DNA of 64,000 nucleotides from Apostichopus japonicus (taxonomy: Eukaryota > Echinodermata > Holothuroidea > Aspidochirotida > Stichopodidae), in NCBI RefSeq assembly GCF_037975245.1, contig NC_092572.1, positions 15,258,269 through 15,322,268 on the forward strand. Direction: 5' to 3'. The position numbers and the translations under genes are program-made. Position 1 is the first letter of the stretch, and each line of letters starts with the position of its first letter. Below the pieces are notes generated by a model that did no database searches, had not been told where the DNA came from, and worked only from the letters and a program-made list of their open reading frames with translations. Positions 12,541 to 24,240 of this stretch are shown one piece after another.

Positions 12541-15500
12541 TTCGAACAAGTGCCTACACGGGGAGCTGTAAGTATTAGTTAATCCACCTAATTTCTCAGT
12601 CCATACAGTGGCGCGATGGCTCGGCGCACTGTACGAGCTGATGATCGAGACTCTCTTTTGCATCCGTGGTTCGAACCCCGGGTGATGACGTCTTTTGCCG
12701 ATCTTTTACAGCAAGTGCCTACACGGGGAGCTGTAAGTATTAGTTAATCCACCTAATTTCTCAGTCCATACAGTGGCGCGATGGCTCGGCGCACTGTACG
12801 AGCTGATGATCGAGACTCTCTTTTGCATCCGTGGTTCGAACCCCGGGTGATGACGTCTTTTGCCGATCTTTTACAGCAAGTGCCTACACGGGGAGCTGTA
12901 AGTATTAGTTAATCCACGTAATTTCTCAGTCCATACAGTGGCCCGATGGCTCGGCGCACTGTACGAGCTGATGATCGAGACTCTCTTTTGCATCCGTGGT
13001 TCGAACCCCGGGTGATGACGTCTTTTGCCGATCTTTTACAGCAAGTGCCTACACGGGGAGCTGTAAGTATTAGTTAATCCACCTAATTTCTCAGTCCATA
13101 CAGTGGCGCGATGGCTTGGCGCACTGTACGAGCTGATGATCGAGACTCTCTTTTGCATCCGTGGTTCGAACCCCGGGTGATGACGTCTTTTGCCGATCTG
13201 TTACAGCAAGTGCCTACACGGGGAGCTGTAAGTATTAGTTAATCCACCTAATTTCTCAGTCCATACAGTGGCGCGATGGCTTGGCGCACTGTACGAGCTG
13301 ATGATCGAGACTCTCTTTTGCATCCGTGGTTCGAACCCCGGGTGATGACGTCTTTTGCCGATCTTTTACAGCAAGTGCCTACACGGGGAGCTGTAAGTAT
13401 TAGTTAATCCACCTAATTTCTCAGTCCATACAGTGGCGCGATGGCTTGGCGCACTGTACGAGCTGATGATCGAGACTCTCTTTTGCATCCGTGGTTCGAA
13501 CCCCGGGTGATGACGTCTTTTGCCGATCTTGTACAGCAAGTGCCTACACGGGGAGCTTTAAGTATTAGTTAATCCACCTAATTTCTCAGTCCATACAGTG
13601 GCGCGATGGCTTGGCGCACTGTACGAGCTGATGATCGAGACTCTCTTTTGCATCCGTGGTTCGAACCCCGGGTGATGACGTCTTTTGCCGATCTTTTACA
13701 GCAAGTGCCTACATGGGGAGCTGTAAGTATTAGTTAATCCACCTAATTTCTCAGTCCATACAGTGGCGCGATGGCTTGGCGCACTGTACGAGCTGATGAT
13801 CGAGACTCTCTTTTGCATCCGTGGTTCGAACCCCGGGTGATGACGTCTTTTGCCGATCTTTTACAGCAAGTGCCTACACGGGGAGCTGTAAGTATTAGTT
13901 AATCCACCTAATTTCTCAGTCCATACAGTGGCGCGATGGCTTGGCGCACTGTACGAGCTGATGATCGAGACTCTCTTTTGCATCCGTGGTTCGAACCCCG
14001 GGTGATGACGTCTTTTGCCGATCTTTTACAGCAAGTGCCTACACGGGGAGCTGTAAGTATTAGTTAATCCACCTAATTTCTCAGTCCATACAGTGGCGCG
14101 ATGGCTTGGCGCACTGTACGAGCTGATGATCGAGACTCTCTTTTGCATCCGTGGTTCGAACCCCGGGTGATGACGTCTTTTGCCGATCTTTTACAGCAAG
14201 TGCCTACACGGGGAGCTGTAAGTATTAGTTAATCCACCTAATTTCTCAGTCCATACAGTGGCGCGATGGCTTGGCGCACTGTACGAGCTGATGATCGAGA
14301 CTCTCTTTTGCATCCGTGGTTCGAACCCCGGGTGATGACGTCTTTTGCCGATCTTTTACAGCAAGTGCCTACACGGGGAGCTGTAAGTATTAGTTAATCC
14401 ACCTAATTTCTCAGTCCATACAGTGGCGCGATGGCTTGGCGCACTGTACGAGCTGATGATCGAGACTCTCTTTTGCATCCGTGGTTCGAACCCCGGGTGA
14501 TGACGTCTTTTGCCGATCTTTTACAGCAAGTGCCTACACGGGGAGCTGTAAGTATTAGTTAATCCACCTGATTTCTCAGTCCATACAGTGGCGCGATGGC
14601 TTGGCGCACTGTACGAGCTGATGATCGAGACTCTCTTTTGCATCCGTGGTTCGAACCCCGGGTGATGACGTCTTTTGCCGATCTTTTACAGCAAGTGCCT
14701 ACACGGGGAGCTGTAAGTATTAGTTAATCCACCTACTATCTCAGTCCATACAGTGGCGCGATGGCTTGGCGCGCTGTACGAGCTGATGATCGAGACTCTC
14801 TTTTGCATCCGTGGTTCGTACCCCGGGCGATGACGTCTTGTACAGCAAGTGCCTACACGGGGAGCTGTAAGTATTAGTTAATCCACCTACTATCTCAGTC
14901 CATACAGTGGCGCGATGGCTTGGCGCGCTGTACGAGCTGATGATCGAGACTCTCTTTTGCATCCCTGGTTCGAACCCCGGGCGATGACGTCTTTTGCCGA
15001 TCTTTTACAGCAAGTGCCTACACGGGGAGCTGTAAGTATTAGTTAATCCACCTAATTTCTCAGTCCATACAGTGGCGCGATGGCTTGGCGCACTGTACGA
15101 GCTGATGATCGAGACTCTCTTTTGCATCCGTGGTTCGAACCCCGGGTGATGACGTCTTTTGCCGATCTTTTACAGCAAGTGCCTACACGGGGAGCTGTAA
15201 GTATTAGTTAATCCACCTAATTTCTCAGTCCATACAGTGGCGCGATGGCTTGGCGCACTGTACGAGCTGATGATCGAGACTCTCTTTTGCATCCGTGGTT
15301 CGAACCCCGGGTGATGACGTCTTTTGCCGATCTTTTACAGCAAGTGCCTACACGGGGAGCTGTAAGTATTAGTTAATCCACCTAAGTTCTCAGTCCATAC
15401 AGTGGCGCGATGGCTTGGCGCACTGTACGAGCTGATGATCGAGACTCTCTTTTGCATCCGTGGTTCGAACCCCGGGTGATGACGTCTTTTGCCGATCTTT

Positions 15501-16741
15501 TACAGCAAGTGCCTACACGGGGAGCTGTAAGTATTAGTTAATCCACCTAATTTCTCAGTCCATACAGTGGCGCGATGGCTTGGCGCACTGTACGAGCTGA
15601 TGATCGAGACTCTCTTTTGCATCCGTGGTTCGAACCCCGGGTGATGACGTCTTTTGCCGATCTTTTACAGCAAGTGCCTACACGGGGAGCTGTAAGTATT
15701 AGTTAATCCACCTAATTTCTCAGTCCATACAGTGGCGCGATGGCTTGGCGCACTGTACGAGCTGATGATCGAGACTCTCTTTTGCATCCGTGGTTCGAAC
15801 CCCGGGTGATGACGTCTTTTGCCGATCTTTTACAGCAAGTGCCTACACGGGGAGCTGTAAGTATTAGTTAATCCACCTAATTTCTCAGTCCATACAGTGG
15901 CGCGATGGCTTGGCGCACTGTACGAGCTGATGATCGAGACTCTCTTTTGCATCCGTGGTTCGAACCCCGGGTGATGACGTCTTTTGCCGATCTTTTACAG
16001 CAAGTGCCTACACGGGGAGCTGTAAGTATTAGTTAATCCACCTAATTTCTCAGCCCATACAGTGGCGCGATGGCTTGGCGCACTGTACGAGCTGATGATC
16101 GAGACTCTCTTTTGCATCCGTGGTTCGAACCCCGGGTGATGACGTCTTTTGCCGATCTTTTACAGCAAGTGCCTACACGGGGAGCTGTAAGTATTAGTTA
16201 ATCCACCTAATTTCTCAGTCCATACAGTGGCGCGATGGCTCGGCGCACTGTACGAGCTGATGATCGAGACTCTCTTTTGCATCCGTGGTTCGAACCCCGG
16301 GTGATGACGTCTTTTGCCGATCTTTTACAGCAAGTGCCTACACGGGGAGCTGTAAGTATTAGTTAATCCACCTAATTTCTCAGTCCATACAGTGGCGCGA
16401 TGGCTCGGCGCACTGTACGAGCTGATGATCGAGACTCTCTTTTGCATCCGTGGTTCGAACCCCGGGTGATGACGTCTTTTGCCGATCTTTTACAGCAAGT
16501 GCCTACACGGGGAGCTGTAAGTATTAGTTAATCCACCTACTATCTCAGTCCATACAGTGGCGCGATGGCTCGGCGCACTGTACGAGCTGATGATCGAGAC
16601 TCTCTTTTGCATCCGTGGTTCGAACAAGTGCCTACACGGGGAGCTGTAAGTATTAGTTAATCCACCTAATTTCTCAGTCCATACAGTGGCGCGATGGCTT
16701 GGCGCACTGTACGAGCTGATGATCGAGACTCTCTTTTGCAT
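12541..16741. repeat. 25-monomer segment bounded by two identical truncated monomers
   Basis: Two 129-bp monomers lack 36 bp between TTCGAAC and AAGTGCC; the junctions start at 12,541 and 16,619. The distance, 4,078 bp, equals 129 plus 154 plus 23 times 165. An identical rare deletion at both ends implies one deletion event followed by duplication or conversion, not two independent deletions. The deleted copies lose the sequence downstream of the B box, including both T4 runs. A CTATCTCAG variant accompanies both copies. Confidence 0.8.
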
Positions 16742-19097
16742 CCGTGGTTCGAACCCCGGGTGATGACGTCTTTTGCCGATCTTTTACAGCAAGTGCCTAC
16801 ACGGGGAGCTGTAAGGATTAGTTAATCCACCTAATTTCTCAGTCCATACAGTGGCGCGATGGCTTGGCGCACTGTACGAGCTGATGATCGAGACTCTCTT
16901 TTGCATCCGTGGTTCGAACCCCGGGTGATGACGTCTTTTGCCGATCTTTTACAGCAAGTGCCTACACGGGGAGCTGTAAGGATTAGTTAATCCACCTAAT
17001 TTCTCAGTCCATACAGTGGCGCGATGGCTTGGCGCACTGTACGAGCTGATGATCGAGACTCTCTTTTGCATCCGTGGTTCGAACCCCGGGTGATGACGTC
17101 TTTTGCCGATCTTTTACAGCAAGTGCCTACACGGGGAGCTGTAAGTATTAGTTAATCCACCTAATTTCTCAGTCCATACAGTGGCGCGATGGCTTGGCGC
17201 ACTGTACGAGCTGATGATCGAGACTCTCTTTTGCATCCGTGGTTCGAACCCCGGGGTGATGACGTCTTTTGCCGATCTTTTACAGCAAGTGCCTACACGG
17301 GGAGCTGTAAGTATTAGTTAATCCACCTAATTTCTCAGTCCATACAGTGGCGCGATGGCTTGGCGCACTGTACGAGCTGATGATCGAGACTCTCTTTTGC
17401 ATCCGTGGTTCGAACCCCGGGGTGATGACGTCTTTTGCCGATCTTTTACAGCAAGTGCCTACACGGGGAGCTGTAAGTATTAGTTAATCCACCTAATTTC
17501 TCAGTCCATACAGTGGCGCGATGGCTTGGCGCACTGTACGAGCTGATGATCGAGACTCTCTTTTGCATCCGTGGTTCGAACCCCGGGGTGATGACGTCTT
17601 TTGCCGATCTTTTACAGCAAGTGCCTACACGGGGAGCTGTAAGTATTAGTTAATCCACCTAATTTCTCAGTCCATACAGTGGCGCGATGGCTTGGCGCAC
17701 TGTACGAGCTGATGATCGAGACTCTCTTTTGCATCCGTGGTTCGAACCCCGGGTGATGACGTCTTTTGCCGATCTTTTACAGCAAGTGCCTACACGGGGA
17801 GCTGTAAGTATTAGTTAATCCACCTAATTTCTCAGTCCATACAGTGGCGCGATGGCTTGGCGCACTGTACGAGCTGATGATCGAGACTCTCTTTTGCATC
17901 CGTGGTTCGAACCCCGGGTGATGACGTCTTTTGCCGATCTTTTACAGCAAGTGCCTACACTGGGAGCTGTAAGTATTAGTTAATCCACCTAATTTCTCAG
18001 TCCATACAGTGGCGCGATGGCTTGGCGCACTGTACGAGCTGATGATCGAGACTCTCTTTTGCATCCGTGGTTCGAACCCCGGGTGATGACGTCTTTTGCC
18101 GATCTTTTACAGCAAGTGCCTACACGGGGAGCTGTAAGTATTAGTTAATCCACCTAATTTCTCAGTCCATACAGTGGCACGATGGCTTGGCGCACTGTAC
18201 GAGCTGATGATCGAGACTCTCTTTTGCATCCGTGGTTCGAACCCCGGGGTGATGACGTCTTTTGCCGATCTTTTACAGCAAGTGCCTACACGGGGAGCTG
18301 TAAGTATTAGTTAATCCACCTAATTTCTCAGTCCATACAGTGGCGCGATGGCTTGGCGCACTGTACGAGCTGATGATCGAGACTCTCTTTTGCATCCGTG
18401 GTTCGAACCCCGGGTGATGACGTCTTTTGCCGATCTTTTACAGCAAGTGCCTACACGGGGAGCTGTAAGTATTAGTTAATCCACCTAATTTCTCAGTCCA
18501 TACAGTGGCGCGATGGCTTGGCGCACTGTACGAGCTGATGATCGAGACTCTCTTTTGCATCCGTGGTTCGAACCCCGGGTGATGACGTCTTTTGCCGATC
18601 TTTTACAGCAAGTGCCTACACGGGGAGCTGTAAGTATTAGTTAATCCACCTAATTTCTCAGTCCATACAGTGGCGCGATGGCTTGGCCCACTGTACGAGC
18701 TGATGATCGAGACTCTCTTTTGCATCCGTGGTTCGAACCCCGGGTGATGACGTCTTTTGCCGATCTTGTACAGCAAGTGCCTACACGGGGAGCTGTAAGT
18801 ATTAGTTAATCCACCTAATTTCTCAGTCCATACAGTGGCGCGATGGCTTGGCGCACTGTACGAGCTGATGATCGAGACTCTCTTTTGCATCCGTGGTTCG
18901 AACCCCGGGTGATGACGTCTTTTGCCGATCTTGTACAGCAAGTGCCTACACGGGGAGCTGTAAGTATTAGTTAATCCACCTAATTTCTCAGTCCATACAG
19001 TGGCGCGATGGCTTGGCGCACTGTACGAGCTGATGATCGAGACTCTCTTTTGCATCCGTGGTTCGAACCCCGGGTGATGACGTCTTTTGCCGATCTT

Positions 19098-19128
19098 TTA
19101 CAGCAAGTGCCTACACGGGGAGCTGTAA
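19098..19128 (+). other. Conserved hairpin in each monomer, TTACAGC/GCTGTAA
   Basis: TTACAGC (19,098-19,104) and GCTGTAA (19,122-19,128) form a perfect 7-bp stem around a 17-nt loop; one G-T pair can extend it. The stem is kept in nearly all monomers, with occasional GTTACAGC or TTGTACAGC changes on the left arm and GGGCAGC on the right. It also overlaps a CAG and a GTAAGT that resemble a 3' and a 5' splice site 21 nt apart. The array's right edge and the 129-bp deletions both break within or next to this hairpin. Confidence 0.6.
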
Positions 19129-19165
19129 GTATTAGTTAATCCACCTAATTTCTCAGTCCATACAG

Positions 19166-19235
19166 TGGCGCGATGGCTTGGCGCACTGTACGAGCTGATG
19201 ATCGAGACTCTCTTTTGCATCCGTGGTTCGAACCC
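19166..19235 (+). promoter_or_regulatory. tRNA-like body with A box and B box (representative monomer)
   Basis: A representative unit is given; the same motifs recur in essentially every monomer. TGGCGCGATGG (19,166-19,176) matches the Pol III A box TRGCNNAGYNGG except for swapped AG. It sits in a perfect D-arm: GCGC 19,168-19,171 pairs with GCGC 19,181-19,184 around a 9-nt loop containing GG. GGTTCGAACCC (19,225-19,235) matches the B box and forms a T-arm with a 7-nt TTCGAAC loop; the stem CCGTGG/CCCGGG has two mismatches, reduced to one in copies with CCCTGG. Box spacing (48 nt) suits Pol III. The anticodon arm is only an imperfect hairpin and the acceptor strands do not pair in normal register, so this is not a functional tRNA gene. 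I do not assign an amino-acid identity. Confidence 0.75.
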
Positions 19236-19264
19236 CGGGTGATGACGTCTTTTGCCGATCTTTT
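19213..19264 (+). terminator. T4 runs within and after the tRNA-like body (representative)
   Basis: TTTT occurs at 19,213-19,216, between the A and B boxes, and again at 19,250-19,253 and 19,261-19,264 just after the T-arm. Four T residues are a minimal Pol III terminator in many animals. The 154-bp monomers keep the first run and have only one after the B box. If Pol III initiates upstream of the A box, the internal run would tend to give RNAs of only about 50-60 nt, before the B box is transcribed. Whether any transcription occurs cannot be told from sequence. Confidence 0.4.
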
Positions 19265-22200
19265 ACAGCAAGTGCCTACACGGGGAGCTGTAAGTATTAG
19301 TTAATCCACCTAATTTCTCAGTCCATACAGTGGCGCGATGGCTTGGCGCACTGTACGAGCTGATGATCGAGACTCTCTTTTGCATCCGTGGTTCGAACCC
19401 CGGGTGATGACGTCTTTTGCCGATCTTTTACAGCAAGTGCCTACACGGGGAGCTGTAAGTATTAGTTAATCCACCTAATTTCTCAGTCCATACAGTGGCG
19501 CGATGGCTTGGCGCACTGTACGAGCTGATGATCGAGACTCTCTTTTGCATCCGTGGTTCGAACCCCGGGTGATGACGTCTTTTGCCGATCTTTTACAGCA
19601 AGTGCCTACACGGGGAGCTGTAAGTATTAGTTAATCCACCTAATTTCTCAGTCCATACAGTGGCGCGATGGCTTGGCGCACTGTACGAGCTGATGATCGA
19701 GACTCTCTTTTGCATCCGTGGTTCGAACCCCGGGTGATGACGTCTTTTGCCGATCTTTTACAGCAAGTGCCTACACGGGGAGCTGTAAGTATTAGTTAAT
19801 CCACCTAATTTCTCAGTCCATACAGTGGCGCGATGGCTTGGCGCACTGTACGAGCTGATGATCGAGACTCTCTTTTGCATCCGTGGTTCGAACCCCGGGT
19901 GATGACGTCTTTTGCCGATCTTTTACAGCAAGTGCCTACACGGGGAGCTGTAAGTATTAGTTAATCCACCTAATTTCTCAGTCCATACAGTGGCGCGATG
20001 GCTTGGCGCACTGTACGAGCTGATGATCGAGACTCTCTTTTGCATCCGTGGTTCGAACCCCGGGTGATGACGTCTTTTGCCGATCTTTTACAGCAAGTGC
20101 CTACACGGGGAGCTGTAAGTATTAGTTAATCCACCTAATTTCTCAGTCCATACAGTGGCGCGATGGCTTGGCGCACTGTACGAGCTGATGATCGAGACTC
20201 TCTTTTGCATCCGTGGTTCGAACCCCGGGTGATGACGTCTTTTGCCGATCTTTTACAGCAAGTGCCTACACGGGGAGCTGTAAGTATTAGTTAATCCACC
20301 TAATTTCTCAGTCCATACAGTGGCGCGATGGCTTGGCGCACTGTACGAGCTGATGATCGAGACTCTCTTTTGCATCCGTGGTTCGAACCCCGGGTGATGA
20401 CGTCTTTTGCCGATCTTTTACAGCAAGTGCCTACACGGGGAGCTGTAAGTATTAGTTAATCCACCTAATTTCTCAGTCCATACAGTGGCGCGATGGCTTG
20501 GCGCACTGTACGAGCTGATGATCGAGACTCTCTTTTGCATCCGTGGTTCGAACCCCGGGTGATGACGTCTTTTGCCGATCTTTTACAGCAAGTGCCTACA
20601 CGGGGAGCTGTAAGTATTAGTTAATCCACCTAATTTCTCAGTCCATACAGTGGCGCGATGGCTTGGCGCACTGTACGAGCTGATGATCGAGACTCTCTTT
20701 TGCATCCGTGGTTCGAACCCCGGGTGATGACGTCTTTTGCCGATCTTTTACAGCAAGTGCCTACACGGGGAGCTGTAAGTATTAGTTAATCCACCTAATT
20801 TCTCAGTCCATACAGTGGCGCGATGGCTTGGCGCACTGTACGAGCTGATGATCGAGACTCTCTTTTGCATCCGTGGTTCGAACCCCGGGTGATGACGTCT
20901 TTTGCCGATCTTTTACAGCAAGTGCCTACACGGGGAGCTGTAAGTATTAGTTAATCCACCTAATTTCTCAGTCCATACAGTGGCGCGATGGCTTGGCGCA
21001 CTGTACGAGCTGATGATCGAGACTCTCTTTTGCATCCGTGGTTCGAACCCCGGGTGATGACGTCTTTTGCCGATCTTTTACAGCAAGTGCCTACACGGGG
21101 AGCTGTAAGTATTAGTTAATCCACCTAATTTCTCAGTCCATACAGTGGCGCGATGGCTTGGCGCACTGTACGAGCTGATGATCGAGACTCTCTTTTGCAT
21201 CCGTGGTTCGAACCCCGGGTGATGACGTCTTTTGCCGATCTTTTACAGCAAGTGCCTACACGGGGAGCTGTAAGTATTAGTTAATCCACCTAATTTCTCA
21301 GTCCATACAGTGGCGCGATGGCTTGGCGCACTGTACGAGCTGATGATCGAGACTCTCTTTTGCATCCGTGGTTCGAACCCCGGGTGATGACGTCTTTTGC
21401 CGATCTTTTACAGCAAGTGCCTACACGGGGAGCTGTAAGTATTAGTTAATCCACCTAATTTCTCAGTCCATACAGTGGCGCGATGGCTTGGCGCACTGTA
21501 CGAGCTGATGATCGAGACTCTCTTTTGCATCCGTGGTTCGAACCCCGGGTGATGACGTCTTTTGCCGATCTTTTACAGCAAGTGCCTACACGGGGAGCTG
21601 TAAGTATTAGTTAATCCACCTAATTTCTCAGTCCATACAGTGGCGCGATGGCTTGGCGCACTGTACGAGCTGATGATCGAGACTCTCTTTTGCATCCGTG
21701 GTTCGAACCCCGGGTGATGACGTCTTTTGCCGATCTTTTACAGCAAGTGCCTACACGGGGAGCTGTAAGTATTAGTTAATCCACCTAATTTCTCAGTCCA
21801 TACAGTGGCGCGATGGCTTGGCGCACTGTACGAGCTGATGATCGAGACTCTCTTTTGCATCCGTGGTTCGAACCCCGGGTGATGACGTCTTTTGCCGATC
21901 TTTTACAGCAAGTGCCTACACGGGGAGCTGTAAGTATTAGTTAATCCACCTGATTTCTCAGTCCATACAGTGGCGCGATGGCTTGGCGCACTGTACGAGC
22001 TGATGATCGAGACTCTCTTTTGCATCCGTGGTTCGAACCCCGGGTGATGACGTCTTTTGCCGATCTTTTACAGCAAGTGCCTACACGGGGAGCTGTAAGT
22101 ATTAGTTAATCCACCTAATTTCTCAGTCCATACAGTGGCGCGATGGCTTGGCGCACTGTACGAGCTGATGATCGAGACTCTCTTTTGCATCCGTGGTTCG

Positions 22201-24240
22201 AACCCCGGGTGATGACGTCTTTTGCCGATCTTTTACAGCAAGTGCCTACACGGGGAGCTGTAAGTATTAGTTAATCCACCTAATTTCTCAGTCCATACAG
22301 TGGCGCGATGGCTTGGCGCACTGTACGAGCTGATGATCGAGACTCTCTTTTGCATCCGTGGTTCGAACCCCGGGTGATGACGTCTTTTGCCGATCTTTTA
22401 CAGCAAGTGCCTACACGGGGAGCTGTAAGTATTAGTTAATCCACCTAAGTTCTCAGTCCATACAGTGGCGCGATGGCTTGGCGCACTGTACGAGCTGATG
22501 ATCGAGACTCTCTTTTGCATCCGTGGTTCGAACCCCGGGTGATGACGTCTTTTGCCGATCTTTTACAGCAAGTGCCTACACGGGGAGCTGTAAGTATTAG
22601 TTAATCCACCTAAGTTCTCAGTCCATACAGTGGCGCGATGGCTTGGCGCACTGTACGAGCTGATGATCGAGACTCTCTTTTGCATCCGTGGTTCGAACCC
22701 CGGGTGATGACGTCTTTTGCCGATCTTTTACAGCAAGTGCCTACACGGGGAGCTGTAAGTATTAGTTAATCCACCTAATTTCTCAGTCCATACAGTGGCG
22801 CGATGGCTTGGCGCACTGTACGAGCTGATGATCGAGACTCTCTTTTGCATCCGTGGTTCGAACCCCGGGTGATGACGTCTTTTGCCGATCTTTTACAGCA
22901 AGTGCCTACACGGGGAGCTGTAAGTATTAGTTAATCCACCTAATTTCTCAGTCCATACAGTGGCGCGATGGCTTGGCGCACTGTACGAGCTGATGATCGA
23001 GACTCTCTTTTGCATCCGTGGTTCGAACCCCGGGTGATGACGTCTTTTGCCGATCTTTTACAGCAAGTGCCTACACGGGGAGCTGTAAGTATTAGTTAAT
23101 CCACCTAATTTCTCAGTCCATACAGTGGCGCGATGGCTTGGCGCACTGTACGAGCTGATGATCGAGACTCTCTTTTGCATCCGTGGTTCGAACCCCGGGT
23201 GATGACGTCTTTTGCCGATCTTTTACAGCAAGTGCCTACACGGGGAGCTGTAAGTATTAGTTAATCCACCTAATTTCTCAGTCCATACAGTGGCGCGATG
23301 GCTTGGCGCACTGTACGAGCTGATGATCGAGACTCTCTTTTGCATCCGTGGTTCGAACCCCGGGTGATGACGTCTTTTGCCGATCTGTTACAGCAAGTGC
23401 CTACACGGGGAGCTGTAAGTATTAGTTAATCCACCTAATTTCTCAGTCCATACAGTGGCGCGATGGCTTGGCGCACTGTACGAGCTGATGATCGAGACTC
23501 TCTTTTGCATCCGTGGTTCGAACCCCGGGTGATGACGTCTTTTGCCGATCTGTTACAGCAAGTGCCTACACGGGGAGCTGTAAGTATTAGTTAATCCACC
23601 TAATTTCTCAGTCCATACAGTGGCGCGATGGCTTGGCGCACTGTACGAGCTGATGATCGAGACTCTCTTTTGCATCCGTGGTTCGAACCCCGGGTGATGA
23701 CGTCTTTTGCCGATCTTTTACAGCAAGTGCCTACACGGGGAGCTGTAAGTATTAGTTAATCCACCTAATTTCTCAGTCCATACAGTGGCGCGATGGCTTG
23801 GCGCACTGTACGAGCTGATGATCGAGACTCTCTTTTGCATCCGTGGTTCGAACCCCGGGTGATGACGTCTTTTGCCGATCTTTTACAGCAAGTGCCTACA
23901 CGGGGAGCTGTAAGTATTAGTTAATCCACCTAATTTCTCAGTCCATACAGTGGCGCGATGGCTTGGCGCACTGTACGAGCTGATGATCGAGACTCTCTTT
24001 TGCATCCGTGGTTCGAACCCCGGGTGATGACGTCTTTTGCCGATCTTTTACAGCAAGTGCCTACACGGGGAGCTGTAAGTATTAGTTAATCCACCTAATT
24101 TCTCAGTCCATACAGTGGCGCGATGGCTTGGCGCACTGTACGAGCTGATGATCGAGACTCTCTTTTGCATCCGTGGTTCGAACCCCGGGTGATGACGTCT
24201 TTTGCCGATCTTTTACAGCAAGTGCCTACACGGGGAGCTG

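Larger units (their letters stand above)
19056..21950. repeat. Block of about 17 essentially identical 165-bp monomers
   Basis: Reading through this block I see no difference between successive 165-bp units until CCTGATTTCTC at 21,950. A second such block spans about 39,650-42,950 (about 20 units). Perfect identity over nearly 3 kb of tandem repeats points to very recent local amplification or gene conversion. It could also reflect a consensus effect in the assembly, which the sequence alone cannot exclude. Confidence 0.75.

Noticed and set aside
12412-19055. Minus-strand ORFs of 73-150 codons inside the satellite (starting MQKRVSIISSYS)
   Set aside because: They exist because 165 is three times 55, so one frame is kept through successive monomers. 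Normally a TAA in the hairpin (antisense of TTTTACAGC) stops each unit. The longest run, 18,603-19,055, arises only because two monomers have CTTGTACAGC. There is no sign of coding selection.
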